Assembly: GCA_040902885.1 (NCBI GenBank)
Contig: JBBDWK010000094.1
Coordinates: forward strand, 17,047 to 81,046
Length of the DNA: 64,000 bases
Origin: JBBDWK01 sp040902885
Lineage (GTDB): Bacteria > Acidobacteriota > Terriglobia > Bryobacterales > Bryobacteraceae
Direction: 5' to 3'
Shown here: piece after piece, positions 15,197 to 24,349 of the stretch
How the letters are laid out: the number at the start of each line of letters is the position of its first letter
Position numbering within the stretch: position 1 is the first letter of the stretch
The notes under the pieces: model-generated
The model's input: the letters and a program-made list of their open reading frames with translations, nothing else
The model's database searches: none
What the model was told of the DNA's origin: nothing
Program-made: the position numbers and the translations under genes

Positions 15197-17368
15197 ATGG
15201 GCCCGTCGGCAATATTCCGATTCGGCGTTTTCGAGCTTGACCTGAGTAAGGCAGAGTTGCGCAAGAGCGGAGTCCGGGTACGCCTTCACGACCAACCCTT
15301 CCGGATTCTCACGGTTCTACTGGAGCGGGCCGGTCAGGTGGTTACCCGCGAAGAGCTGCGGAATGTTCTGTGGCCGGACGAGACTTTTGTCGATTTCGAT
15401 CACGGGATGAATTCGGCGGTGAACAAGCTGCGGGAAACGCTGGCCGACTCCGCGTCAAACCCCCGCTATGTCGAGACCGTGCCGCGCCGCGGCTATCGCT
15501 TCATAGCCCCCGTGGAAAGTGTCCAGCAGGCCGCCGCACACCCGGAGATAGAGGGCGCCGATTCACGGAAACAGCCGGCCGGCCCGGTTCTAACGGCCCG
15601 CATCAAATGGCCCCTGCTGGTCGCCGGGTTGGCGGCGGCCGCCATAGCCTCTGTGGCCGTCTATACTCGATCGTCCTTCATTTCTCCGAAAGTCTCTCCG
15701 CTCACCAGCGACCCGGGTCGCGAAAGCCTTCCCAGTCTCAGCCCCGATGGCCGGCAGGTGGCGTTTGTCTGGAATGGCGAGCATCAGAACAATTACGACA
15801 TCTATGTCAAGCTGCTGGGTACCGAGCGGGCGCTGCGGCTGACGAACCAGCCTGCCATGGAAACGAACCCGGTGTGGTCGCCGGACGCAGCCTCGATTGC
15901 GTTCTTGAGGGTTCAACTTCCCGAGACGCTCGATGTCATGCTGATCTCGCCGTTAGGGGGCGCCGAGAGGAAAGTGGGCGAGATTCGGCATCCGGGCATG
16001 GTCGATGCGCACACACGGCCGGCCGCTGCCGATACACACAAACGGCACCGCATCTCCTGGACGCCGAATGGCGAGTGGCTCGTTGTTCGGGAGACTCCCA
16101 ACGAAAAGGAAGCCAGCGCCTTGTTCCTGCTCTCGGTGCGTACAGGCGAGAAGCGGAGGTTGACCTCGCCGCCCCTGGAGTCAGGGGGAGACCGAGATCC
16201 CGCCGTGTCGCCCGATGGAAGCAGGATCGCCTTTGTCCGGGGTCCGCCTGGAATCGGAAGTCAGATCCATGTGTTGGAACTCGATGCGAATCTGGCGCCA
16301 AAATCCGATCCCCTGAGGCTTACATCCTCGAAATGGTCATGCCATGACCCAGCCTGGACCTCGGATAGCCTAGTTATTATCTTCTCGGCGGGTAGCGTTC
16401 ATAGTCCCAGCCTGTGGCGAATGCGGGCCTCCGGATCGGAGCCGCCGCGCCAAATTCACGAGGCCGGATATCTTGCTTACCAACCGGCGATCGCCGGGTC
16501 GCGATTGGTCTATTCGCGATTCATTCTGGATGTAAACATTTGGAAGTTCGAGGCGTCCCCGCTGCACGGCAAGAAAGGGCAAGCAACCAAATTTAATGCC
16601 TCGACCCACGTGGATCACATGCCGGACTTCTCTCCAGGCGGCGAGCGAGTGGCATTCATCTCGACCCGAACCGGCTCGCAGGAGATCTGGGCCGTCAACG
16701 CAGATGGCTCGAATCCAGTTCGGCTCACGTTTCTCGTCGACCGGGAAGCGCTAGGGTTGCGCTGGTCGCCGGACGGCAAGCGAATTCTCTTCCAAGTGAA
16801 CAACGGGGAGGAAGCGGAGGCACTCACCATCGGCGGCCAGGGCGGACCGGCACAAACAGTGGTCAACTCGAGAGGCGCCATGGCTCCTAACTGGTCGCGA
16901 GACGGCCGGTGGATCTACTTCAGCCGCCGGCAAGGAAGTGAATTTCAAACCTGGCGGGTTCCAGCCCAACCGGCGGACAACCAAGCGCCCGAGATTCCGG
17001 TGATGAAAGCCAACGGGCAGCATGCGATGGAATCTCCGGACGGAAAGTTTCTGTACTATGTGAAGCAGAACGCTCTGTGGCGGACGCCTCTTCCGGACGG
17101 AGCGGAACAGCGGGTGCTGCCCTCCTTGAGCTATCCGATGAACTATGCAGTCGTAAATGGCGGAATTTACTTCATTCCAGAAGCGCGTGAGGGAGAGCGG
17201 GACACGCTTCGCTTCTTACATCTCGCCACGCAGACTGTGCGCGTCGTGCACACTTTGGACAAGCAAGTCACACACGGGCTGGCGGCGTCTCCGGATGGAC
17301 GCTCCGTGCTGTATACCCAACTGGATCACTATGACAGCGATCTCATGGTAGTCGAAAACTTCCGGTGA
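15197..17368 (+). CDS. Membrane-anchored winged-helix regulator with TolB-like beta-propeller
   Basis: 723 residues. Residues about 5-105 form an OmpR/CadC-type DNA-binding winged helix (FRFGVFELDL, PFRILTVLLERAGQVVTREE, YVETVPRRGYRFIAPVE). A single transmembrane helix follows (about 137-157, LLVAGLAAAAIASVAVY). The periplasmic part is a chain of PD40/TolB-type propeller blades (SLSPDGRQVAFVW, NPVWSPDAASIAFL, AVSPDGSRIAFVR, DFSPGGERVAFIS, RWSPDGKRILFQ). This cytoplasmic-DNA-binding, periplasmic-propeller architecture is very common in Acidobacteria and implies direct one-component transmembrane signalling. Target genes are unknown; the divergent TPR gene is a natural candidate. Confidence 0.9.
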   Translation: MGPSAIFRFGVFELDLSKAELRKSGVRVRLHDQPFRILTVLLERAGQVVTREELRNVLWPDETFVDFDHGMNSAVNKLRETLADSASNPRYVETVPRRGYRFIAPVESVQQAAAHPEIEGADSRKQPAGPVLTARIKWPLLVAGLAAAAIASVAVYTRSSFISPKVSPLTSDPGRESLPSLSPDGRQVAFVWNGEHQNNYDIYVKLLGTERALRLTNQPAMETNPVWSPDAASIAFLRVQLPETLDVMLISPLGGAERKVGEIRHPGMVDAHTRPAAADTHKRHRISWTPNGEWLVVRETPNEKEASALFLLSVRTGEKRRLTSPPLESGGDRDPAVSPDGSRIAFVRGPPGIGSQIHVLELDANLAPKSDPLRLTSSKWSCHDPAWTSDSLVIIFSAGSVHSPSLWRMRASGSEPPRQIHEAGYLAYQPAIAGSRLVYSRFILDVNIWKFEASPLHGKKGQATKFNASTHVDHMPDFSPGGERVAFISTRTGSQEIWAVNADGSNPVRLTFLVDREALGLRWSPDGKRILFQVNNGEEAEALTIGGQGGPAQTVVNSRGAMAPNWSRDGRWIYFSRRQGSEFQTWRVPAQPADNQAPEIPVMKANGQHAMESPDGKFLYYVKQNALWRTPLPDGAEQRVLPSLSYPMNYAVVNGGIYFIPEAREGERDTLRFLHLATQTVRVVHTLDKQVTHGLAASPDGRSVLYTQLDHYDSDLMVVENFR

Positions 17369-17434
17369 GCGACTTTGCTCCAGCAGCCGGCTAGTGGTTG
17401 CCATTCCTACGTATCCCATTGGAAACTGATGCAT

Positions 17435-18319
17435 ATGCCCGCTAAGGTACGAAAAGCCGTCTTCCCTGCCGCCGGACTGGGCACCAGGTTCCTTCCGGCC
17501 ACGAAAGCGCAGCCGAAAGAGATGCTGCCGCTAGTGGATAAGCCCATTATTCAGTACGGCGTAGAGGAGGCGATCCATTCCGGAATTCAGAACATCATCA
17601 TCGTCACCGGGCGAGGCAAGTCCGCCATCGAAGACCACTTCGACGTCAGCTTCGAGCTGGAGAACATGCTTGAAGCGCGCGACCAAAAGCCGCTGCTGAA
17701 GATCGTGCGCGATGTTTCCGACATGATCAACGTGGCCTACATCCGGCAGAAGGAAGCGCTGGGGCTGGGTCACGCCGTGCTGCGCGCCCGGGAGCTGGTG
17801 GGTCACGAACCCTTCGCCGTGGTGCTGGCCGACGACGTGATCGACGCCGAAACGCCCTGCCTGCGCCAACTGCTCGATGTCTACGAATTCTTCCACGCTT
17901 CCGTGCTGGCGGTGATGGAAGTGCCGCCGGAAAAGATCTCCGCATACGGCGTGGTGGACGCCGAACCGATCTCGCACAACGGCAAAAAGGATCGCGTGTT
18001 CCGCATCCGCGACCTGGTCGAAAAGCCCAAACCGGGCGACGCGCCTTCCAACCTGGCGATTATCGGCCGTTATATCCTGACGCCGGAGATCTTCGAATCG
18101 CTGGCCTCCATAGAACCCGGAACCGGCTCCGAGATCCAGTTGACCGACGGGTTGAAGCACCAGTTGCGCAGCCGGCCCATCTACGCCCTCCGCTTCGACG
18201 GCACGCGCTACGATGCGGGCGACAAGCTCGGATTCCTGAAGGCGACCGTCGAGTTCGCGCTTCGGCGCCACGACCTGGGCGGGCCGTTCCGGGAATATCT
18301 CAAGAGTCTCACGCTGTAG
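17435..18319 (+). CDS. galU: UTP-glucose-1-phosphate uridylyltransferase
   Basis: 294 residues from ATG 17435, chosen because GGAAA lies 9 nt upstream (an ATG at 17429 is too close). It makes UDP-glucose from UTP and glucose 1-phosphate for envelope glycans and trehalose-type metabolism. The nucleotidyltransferase signature FPAAGLGTRFLPATKAQPKEMLPLVDKP is complete (positions about 9-36), followed by QYGVEEA, GLGHAVLRA, VVLADDVID and VEKPKPGDAPSNLAIIGRY. Length and motifs are standard for GalU. It follows the propeller regulator by 66 bp. Confidence 0.96.
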   Translation: MPAKVRKAVFPAAGLGTRFLPATKAQPKEMLPLVDKPIIQYGVEEAIHSGIQNIIIVTGRGKSAIEDHFDVSFELENMLEARDQKPLLKIVRDVSDMINVAYIRQKEALGLGHAVLRARELVGHEPFAVVLADDVIDAETPCLRQLLDVYEFFHASVLAVMEVPPEKISAYGVVDAEPISHNGKKDRVFRIRDLVEKPKPGDAPSNLAIIGRYILTPEIFESLASIEPGTGSEIQLTDGLKHQLRSRPIYALRFDGTRYDAGDKLGFLKATVEFALRRHDLGGPFREYLKSLTL

Positions 18320-18327
18320 GCCCGGTC

Positions 18328-18333
18328 TATAAT
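18328..18333 (+). promoter_or_regulatory. Putative -10 box (TATAAT) for a leaderless isomerase transcript
   Basis: A perfect TATAAT lies 6 nt before the ATG at 18340, with no Shine-Dalgarno. A start 6-7 nt after the hexamer would place +1 on the start codon. The -35 region is not recognisable. Confidence 0.4.
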
Positions 18334-18339
18334 GCAGCA

Positions 18340-19362
18340 ATGCGCCGACGAACGTTTCTGGCTGCCGCTGCGGCGCCGGTCGCTATGCAAGCACAATCCG
18401 ACGTGAAGTTCGGTATCGACCTCTTCAGCATCCGTAGTTCGGGCTGGACGCCCTTCGAGTATCTCGACTATTGCGCCAAGTGGGGCGCCAGGATAGTCCA
18501 CTTCTCCGAGATCCGCTTCATTGGCAGCCTGGAGGAGCCGCACCTGAGGAAGGTGCGCGAATATGCCACGAAGCTGGGGGTTTCGCTCGAAATCGGCATG
18601 CGGTCGATCTGCCCAACGTCGAAGGCGTTCGATCCGGCGCGGGGCTCGGCCGAAGAGCAGATCCTGCGCATGGTGCATGCCGCGCGGGTGGCGGGATCGC
18701 CCATCGTGCGCGCGTTTCTCGGAACCATGGCGGACCGGACAGGCCCGGGCGGCATCGACGCGCGTATCGAAGACACGGTAAAGGTGTTGCGCGGCGTACG
18801 CTCGCGCGTGCAGGATGCCGGCGTGAAGATCGCCATCGAGAACCATGCCGGGGACATGCAGGCGCGCGAATTGAAGTCGCTGATTGAGGGTGCGGGCAAG
18901 GACTTCGTGGGCGCGTGTCTCGACTCGGGCAACCCGCTCTGGGCCATCGAGGATCCGCACCTCACGCTGGAGACGCTCGCGCCCTATGTCCTGACCAGCC
19001 ACGTTCGCGACACCGCCGTCTGGAAGGAGAAGGACGCCATCGCCGTGCAGTGGGTGCGCATGGGACAAGGCAATATCGGGATTCAGGAATACGCGCGCAA
19101 GTTCCGGCAATTCTGTCCCGGCCGCCCGTTTTCGCTGGAGATCATTGTGACCCAGCCGCGGCCGTTCGCATGGCAGGAAGCGAAGTTTTGGGAGGCCTAC
19201 CGCAACACGCCCGCGTGGGAGTTTGCCAGATTCCTGTCGCTAGCGGAGAAGGGCCACCCGTTCCAGGGGCTGCCCCCAGCGCCCAAGGAAATGCAGGCGC
19301 AGCGTGAGCGGGAAGACCTGGAAGCCAGCATTCAATACTGCCGGGACACGCTGAAGATCTGA
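18340..19362 (+). CDS. Exported sugar phosphate isomerase/epimerase-like TIM-barrel protein
   Basis: 340 residues. The N-terminus MRRRTFLAAAAAPVAMQAQ has a twin-arginine-type motif, so folded export through Tat is likely. The remainder is an AP-endonuclease-2/xylose-isomerase-like TIM barrel: IAIENHAGD (metal Glu), CLDSGNP (Asp), LTSHVRDT (His) and FSLEII (Glu) match the usual divalent-metal ligands. Such proteins in Acidobacteria and Planctomycetes are usually annotated sugar phosphate isomerase/epimerase or inosose-related; the real substrate is unknown. The gene ends 1 bp from the convergent TIR gene's stop. Confidence 0.85.
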   Translation: MRRRTFLAAAAAPVAMQAQSDVKFGIDLFSIRSSGWTPFEYLDYCAKWGARIVHFSEIRFIGSLEEPHLRKVREYATKLGVSLEIGMRSICPTSKAFDPARGSAEEQILRMVHAARVAGSPIVRAFLGTMADRTGPGGIDARIEDTVKVLRGVRSRVQDAGVKIAIENHAGDMQARELKSLIEGAGKDFVGACLDSGNPLWAIEDPHLTLETLAPYVLTSHVRDTAVWKEKDAIAVQWVRMGQGNIGIQEYARKFRQFCPGRPFSLEIIVTQPRPFAWQEAKFWEAYRNTPAWEFARFLSLAEKGHPFQGLPPAPKEMQAQREREDLEASIQYCRDTLKI

Positions 19363-19363
19363 C

Positions 19364-20203
19364 TCAAGGCCCAGCCCTTTTGGCGACGCCCTTTGCGAAG
19401 CCAAAGTCGTCGGTAGAAGTCAAATGGATCTCCTTGTTGCGGATTTCGCCTTCAAACCGTATTGTGGCCGGCTCGGAGGCAAACTGGGGAACGTGTCTCG
19501 TATAGAACGAGAGTCTGCCGCCTGCGATCTTCCCCTCGTGGATGCCCCCCTCGCCTGTGGGATAAACGACGCTGCCGGTCACCCTATCTCCCATCACTTC
19601 AAACGTGAGACGGATACGGTACGGAGGTTGTCTTTCCTTTTGCATCTCCGCGAGCCACCTGCCGTTAATGTCCACGCCGGCCGTGCGGGTGAGCAGGAAG
19701 ACGGCGAGTGCGAGGAAAGCCGCCAGCGCTGGAACCAGAATCTTCCATAGTTTCCAGCGCTCCTCCCTTCCCAAAGCTTTCGATAACCGGGCAACGTCTT
19801 CGTCGAACCGCGCGTCGGCGAGTTCCAGCACCTGATGCCGGCTCAAGGCCGCGAGGCTGTTTGGCAGATCCGCAACTTGCGGCATCGGCGCGCCGCCCAC
19901 TAGCACCGGGACGACGGTGATCCCGCGCTTCAGGGCTGCTTCGACCTCTTGCCGCACGAAGTCCTCCCCATCGTCGAGACGGCGCTGCATGTGCGCCATC
20001 CACAGCGGGCCAATCACTACGACCATCGCGTCGCAGGCCGCGATCCGCTCCTCGATGGTCTGGGCAAAGTTCTGACCGGGGCGGATGTCCTCAACGTCCA
20101 TGAAGACGCGGTCTTTCCCGAAAATGCCGTTCAGGCGGTCGCATAAGCGCCCCGTATAGCCAGCCGAATCTTCGCGCCGGTAGCTGATGAAAATGGTTGC
20201 CAT
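19364..20203 (-). CDS. TIR-domain protein with transmembrane helix and extracytoplasmic beta domain
   Basis: 279 residues from ATG 20203 (a start 21 bp upstream is possible). Residues 1-145 are a bacterial TIR domain: IFISYRREDSAGYTGRLCD (BB-loop region), VFMDVEDIRPG and VVVIGPLW. Glu86 in EDFVRQEVEAAL sits where the NADase catalytic Glu is expected. Residues about 155-172 form one transmembrane helix, and the last 105 residues form a beta-rich domain (GRWLAEM, LTFEVMGDRVTGSVVYPTG, GKIAGGRLSFYTR, FEGEIRNKEIHLTST) that should be outside the cytoplasm. NAD cleavage or protein-interaction function is inferred from the family; no defence genes are adjacent. Confidence 0.85.
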   Translation of the reverse strand: MATIFISYRREDSAGYTGRLCDRLNGIFGKDRVFMDVEDIRPGQNFAQTIEERIAACDAMVVVIGPLWMAHMQRRLDDGEDFVRQEVEAALKRGITVVPVLVGGAPMPQVADLPNSLAALSRHQVLELADARFDEDVARLSKALGREERWKLWKILVPALAAFLALAVFLLTRTAGVDINGRWLAEMQKERQPPYRIRLTFEVMGDRVTGSVVYPTGEGGIHEGKIAGGRLSFYTRHVPQFASEPATIRFEGEIRNKEIHLTSTDDFGFAKGVAKRAGP

Positions 20204-20256
20204 GGGAGATTGTCCCAGCCTCACGTCATCATACGTCAGCTACTACAACGCGCTGT

Positions 20257-23200
20257 CTAGTAACTGAGCTTCAGCCCGAACTGGATGATGCGGGGCGGAG
20301 CCGCGGCGATGAACGCTCCGGGTGTCGTGTTGAGATTCACCACAGGCCCCTGGTAGTTCACATGGTTGAAGGCGTTCACCGCCTCCGCGCGGAACTGCAG
20401 CTTCCAGCGCTCGGTGATCGCAAAGTTCTTGAACAGCGACAAGTCGACGCTATGAAAGCCGTCGCCGCGGACAATGTTGCGGCCCGCATTGCCGAATGTA
20501 CCGTTCACCGGAATGCGGAACGCCGCCGGGTTGAAGGCCAATCCGGCCGGAACGTCGGAGTGCGGATCTCCAATCACGTCGGGCCGGTTGAACGCCTCGT
20601 TGCGGTACGGATCGAAATTGCTGGTGGACGGCGTAAACGGCTGGCCGGACTGAAGAGTCACGATGGCGTTCACCTGCCAGCCGCCGGCGAGCGTCTTGAC
20701 CAGGCCAGACCCCGGATGGAAAGGAAGCTCATAGGTAAAAGCAGAGCTGAAACGATGCGGTACATCAAAACTGGACACTCCGCGCTGGAGCGAGAGATTC
20801 GCGGAGTCGAGAACCCGCTCGGACGCGTCTGCCGACCCATAGTCGCTCGCATTGTCGATTGATTTCGAGAACGTGTAAGAAGCCAGGAGGCTCAAGCCTT
20901 TTGCGAACCGTCTCTCTATCTTGATCTGACCGCTGTGGTACGTGGAAGTCGCGGCGTTGCGGCTGCGCGTGACGGCGTCGAACGCGGGATACGGACGCAG
21001 AGTGCTCAGGATCGGAGTGGTATCCTGCCCGGCGGCCACCGCCTGCGCGATGCGGGTGCGTTGATCGGTCGAGAGCGACCGGATCGGCACCTGGTTGGCG
21101 TCGAAGAAGAACGGCAGACCCAGCCCGCGCGACCCGATGTATGCGAGTTCGACGAGCCAGCCTTGGCCCAGCCGGTGCTGCAAGCCAATGTTGAATTGCA
21201 TCGAATAGGGGTTGCGGAAGTCGTGATAGTCCACAGCGGCGATTGCGCGCGAAGGTTGCGCGAGCGCACGCAGGTCGAGAAGCGTAGCCGCCGGGCCGTT
21301 GGGCGGAAACGGAGTGGGAGTGCGCGTAACCGCGAAGGCCGAGTAAGGCGGGTTGTTCTCCACCTGCTGAACCGAATTGGCCTGGAGTAACGACTCGTAC
21401 AGGATAGAGAAGCCGGCGCGGATCACGGTCCGTCCCGTTTCGGAGACATCGTAGGCGAGGCCGACCCGCGGCGCGAAGTTGTTGCGATCGGCGAGGTAGA
21501 AGCGGTCCAGGCCGGAAGATCCAACCTCCAGCAGCGATCCATTTGGAGCCAAGTTCGAGAGCTTGCCGTTCACCTCAGTCCACGGAGCGGAATAGTCGTA
21601 GCGCAATCCCAGGTTGACGGTCAGCTTCGGCGTAGCCCGCCAGCTATCCTGCGCGAAGAATGCATAGTGCGACTGACGGTAGCCGCGCCCGAACTGGCCG
21701 ACGACGATCGAGGCTTCGAACGGCTGGCCGATCAGGAAATCGGCGAGCGCTCCAGCGCGCTCGTTGCCGGGTATCCGTGGAATCAGACCGTTCCGGGAGC
21801 CGTCGAAAGAAATCGTGCCGCGCTGGCTGGATGCGCCGCGCGTGTTGAACTGCATTCGCGTGATCTCGCCGCCGAACTTGAAGCTATGCTGGCCGGCAAG
21901 GTAGTTCACCGAGTCGGAGATCATGGTTGTGAGTTCGTTTTGCTCGCGGTTAAACCACGTCAAACCGCCCAGCGGTTCGATGGCGCTCCCCGCGAAGGCG
22001 ATGGATGGCATGCCGTTGGCTATCTCGTTACCGTTGGGCAGTCCGACCTCGGAGGGCGGAGTTTGATCGCCGTTGGCCAGATCGTTGGAGTACCGGTTGA
22101 CGCCGACCCGGAATTCATTCACTACTCGCGAACTGAACGTCCGCAGATATCCGATCGTGCCGTTGATGGTCTTTTCCGGATTCGGAAGCGAGAAGCCGGG
22201 AATGTACGGACCTCCGAAGCGGTTGATGATGTACTCCTGATTGTTGTTGTTCCGCGAAATGCGCACGGTGACCATGTCGCGCTCAGTCAAATGGTGATCG
22301 GTCCGGATGTGAAATTGCGTATCCACCAGGCCGATTGTAAGCGCGGAGTTGTAGTTCAACGGCCCTGCCGTGCTCGTGTTCGGCTGGGGATAGAAGCCGA
22401 GCAGGCCCTGGCTAATCGGATTGATTCGTCCCCCGAGGTTCAGCGTCTGCTGTGCGCCGCTCGCGTCGCGATAGCGAATCAATCCGTTGCGTTCGTCCGG
22501 ACTCGGAACGCTTACCAGGCGCGTCTCGACGCCCTCCAGGATTCGGAGCTGCTCAAAATTACCGAAAAAGAAGTGGTTGTTCGAGAAAATCGGACCTCCC
22601 ACCGAGCCGCCGAACTGGTTCTGCCGCAACTTCCCGCGAGGCAGGCCGGCGCGCGTGCTGAACGTGCTGTTGGCGTCGAGCACGTCGTTGCGGAAGAACT
22701 CGTACAAGGAGCCGTGGAACTGGTTCGTGCCCATTCGCGTGACAATGTTCACCGTTGCTCCAAGCGTTCCACCGAACTCCGCTTGCGGCGCGCTCGCCTT
22801 CAGCTCGAACTCGCGTACGGCTTCGTTCGAAGGTTCGAAGTTGATCACGCCATACTGCCGGACATTCATGGGCATGCCGTCCAGAACAAAGTCGTTCGAC
22901 CGGCCTCGCATGCCGTTGACAACGAACGCGCCCTCGGTGTTCTCCCTTGCCTTTCCATAGCGGTTCGCGGCAGTGCTCCAGTTCCAGCCGGCGGCGATGC
23001 CCGGCGCCAGTAGCGCGAGGTTTTGCAACTGGCGGCCATTCAACGGAAGCTCTTGCACGTTGCGGGTGTCCACGACGGTCGCTACGGTTGCGGTTTCGGT
23101 GGCAGTGCTTGCCACCGACGCCGTTACCTCCAGAGTCTGCTCCACCGCGCCGGGCTTCAGCGAGAAATCGGACCGAAGCTCCTCGCCCACCCGGAGAACA

Positions 23201-23499
23201 ATGCCGGTCTGGCGTTGTGAGGAGAACTGCGGCGCGGAAACCGTCAGCTCGTGTGTTCCCGCCTGCAATCCCACAATTCGGTATGCACCGGCGGGGTTGG
23301 TCGTGGTCACTTGCTCCAAGCCGGTTTCTACGTGCCGCGCACGCACGGTCGCTCCGGCAATGACGCCTCCGCTGGAATCGGTTACGGTGCCCACCAGGAC
23401 GGCCGTTGGACCTTGCGCCGCGGCCCCCGTGACCAGGACGAGCGTGACTATTAACGTGTAGATCGGCAACGTGTAGATGGAAAAATACAGACGGTACAT
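20257..23499 (-). CDS. Oar-like TonB-dependent outer-membrane receptor (1)
   Basis: 1080 residues. A signal peptide (LIVTLVLVTGAAAQG) is followed by a carboxypeptidase-regulatory-like beta-sandwich (about 33-115; GTVTDSSGGVIAGATVRAR, GAYRIVGLQAGTHELTVSA), a plug with LPLNGRQLQNLALL and VNGMRGRSNDFVLDGMP, and a long barrel ending GLKLSY. This architecture is the expanded Oar/SusC-like family of Acidobacteria, thought to import large glycans or peptides. Substrate unknown. The N-terminal signal contains a small tandem duplication (IYTLPIYTL). The gene has its own leader, separated from the upstream DUF2064 gene by a terminator-like hairpin. Confidence 0.93.
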   Translation of the reverse strand: MYRLYFSIYTLPIYTLIVTLVLVTGAAAQGPTAVLVGTVTDSSGGVIAGATVRARHVETGLEQVTTTNPAGAYRIVGLQAGTHELTVSAPQFSSQRQTGIVLRVGEELRSDFSLKPGAVEQTLEVTASVASTATETATVATVVDTRNVQELPLNGRQLQNLALLAPGIAAGWNWSTAANRYGKARENTEGAFVVNGMRGRSNDFVLDGMPMNVRQYGVINFEPSNEAVREFELKASAPQAEFGGTLGATVNIVTRMGTNQFHGSLYEFFRNDVLDANSTFSTRAGLPRGKLRQNQFGGSVGGPIFSNNHFFFGNFEQLRILEGVETRLVSVPSPDERNGLIRYRDASGAQQTLNLGGRINPISQGLLGFYPQPNTSTAGPLNYNSALTIGLVDTQFHIRTDHHLTERDMVTVRISRNNNNQEYIINRFGGPYIPGFSLPNPEKTINGTIGYLRTFSSRVVNEFRVGVNRYSNDLANGDQTPPSEVGLPNGNEIANGMPSIAFAGSAIEPLGGLTWFNREQNELTTMISDSVNYLAGQHSFKFGGEITRMQFNTRGASSQRGTISFDGSRNGLIPRIPGNERAGALADFLIGQPFEASIVVGQFGRGYRQSHYAFFAQDSWRATPKLTVNLGLRYDYSAPWTEVNGKLSNLAPNGSLLEVGSSGLDRFYLADRNNFAPRVGLAYDVSETGRTVIRAGFSILYESLLQANSVQQVENNPPYSAFAVTRTPTPFPPNGPAATLLDLRALAQPSRAIAAVDYHDFRNPYSMQFNIGLQHRLGQGWLVELAYIGSRGLGLPFFFDANQVPIRSLSTDQRTRIAQAVAAGQDTTPILSTLRPYPAFDAVTRSRNAATSTYHSGQIKIERRFAKGLSLLASYTFSKSIDNASDYGSADASERVLDSANLSLQRGVSSFDVPHRFSSAFTYELPFHPGSGLVKTLAGGWQVNAIVTLQSGQPFTPSTSNFDPYRNEAFNRPDVIGDPHSDVPAGLAFNPAAFRIPVNGTFGNAGRNIVRGDGFHSVDLSLFKNFAITERWKLQFRAEAVNAFNHVNYQGPVVNLNTTPGAFIAAAPPRIIQFGLKLSY

Positions 23500-23528
23500 T
23501 CCGGTTTACTCCTCTCCTTACCATTCGC

Positions 23529-23555
23529 AAAAACACGCGGGGTGAGCGCACCCCG
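23529..23555 (-). terminator. Rho-independent terminator between DUF2064 gene and TonB receptor 1
   Basis: On the minus strand a GC-rich stem CGGGGTG with loop CGCT and arm CACCCCG (23538-23555) is followed by a run of five T (23529-23533). It lies 22 bp after the DUF2064 stop and about 30 bp before the receptor ATG, so it can end the upstream transcript or act as an attenuator in the receptor leader. Confidence 0.55.
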
Positions 23556-23577
23556 GTTGTAAGCTTTTAGCGTTGTC

Positions 23578-24327
23578 TTAGGCAGGCAAGGAGAGGGGCG
23601 GCCCGCGCGTAACGCGCGCGTCACCGGCTAAACGGCTAATGGCATGCGCCACCGGAGCCGAGATTGCACGACAGACCAAAAGGAGGGGCAGAAGAAGCCA
23701 GCGAAATGCGCTCCAGCCGGACTCTCCGCGGCTGAGCCGGTAAAGAGCGGCAATGTTGCCGGCGCAATCGAGATCGTGGCCCGGCGACGTGAGCAGCAGC
23801 GCGAGATTGAACCGGACGGCCTCCAACTGAAGTTGGCGGCAGACGTCCGAACTTTGCCAGGCGATCGCGGCGAGAGGCCGTTTCGCGCGGGCATTGAATC
23901 CGATCGCGTTGACCCCGCCGTCACTGCCGGGTGCGAGGACTAAAGCGGGGTCGCGAGATTCAAGGTGCGCAAACGCGTCCCGAATATCGGCGATTTCGAG
24001 CGGCGGGCCATCGCCGCCCACCATGAGGACGGCCTTCGCTCCCCGGCAAAACGCCGACGCAAAAGCCGACTCGACACGTTCCGCAAAAGACCCTTCCGCC
24101 TGCGTCGCGATGCAGGCATCCGGGAGAAGCCTCGCCAACGAGTTTTCGGACGAAACCGGAGTGACAACGAGCAGCTCCGCGCCGGCCTCGGCGGCCCGTT
24201 GCCGCCAGCATTTCAAAAAGCCGACGAACAGACGCGTCCCTTCGGCGATGGGCAAACGCTTTGCCCGCGCCTCCGCTTCCGGCGCGCGCGTGAATAACAG
24301 AATTGTCCGGCCGTTAGGCTGCGTCAC
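23578..24327 (-). CDS. DUF2064/TIGR04282-type glycosyltransferase-like protein
   Basis: 249 residues from GTG 24327. It has a nucleotide-diphospho-sugar transferase fold: TILLFTRAPEAEARAKRL (N-terminal nucleotide-binding strand), SFAERVESAFASAF, and VLMVGGDGPPLEIADI in place of the usual GSDCPxL segment, then ALVLAPGSDGGVNAIGF. The family (arsenosugar-synthesis-associated and relatives) is poorly characterised. The C-terminal segment RWLLLPLLLVCRAISA is hydrophobic and may attach it to the membrane. It starts 22 bp after the upstream unknown gene, so they likely share a transcript. Confidence 0.75.
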   Translation of the reverse strand: MTQPNGRTILLFTRAPEAEARAKRLPIAEGTRLFVGFLKCWRQRAAEAGAELLVVTPVSSENSLARLLPDACIATQAEGSFAERVESAFASAFCRGAKAVLMVGGDGPPLEIADIRDAFAHLESRDPALVLAPGSDGGVNAIGFNARAKRPLAAIAWQSSDVCRQLQLEAVRFNLALLLTSPGHDLDCAGNIAALYRLSRGESGWSAFRWLLLPLLLVCRAISAPVAHAISRLAGDARVTRGPPLSLPA

Positions 24328-24349
24328 GCGATGAGTTGTCTCCGCGGAA

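Noticed and set aside
19364..20203. TIR protein as part of an antiphage defence system (Thoeris, CBASS, Pycsar)
   Set aside because: No ThsA/SIR2/SLOG, cyclase or other defence partner is adjacent, and the transmembrane plus exported domain does not match these systems.
20204..20256. GACAAT 5 nt before the TIR ATG as another leaderless promoter
   Set aside because: The hexamer lacks the leading TA and lies within a small GGGA/TCCC dyad; too weak to claim.
23440..23480. Short tandem repeat in the signal peptide of TonB receptor 1 (ACGTGTAGATSGR twice)
   Set aside because: Two partial copies only; it encodes hydrophobic signal-peptide residues and needs no further explanation.
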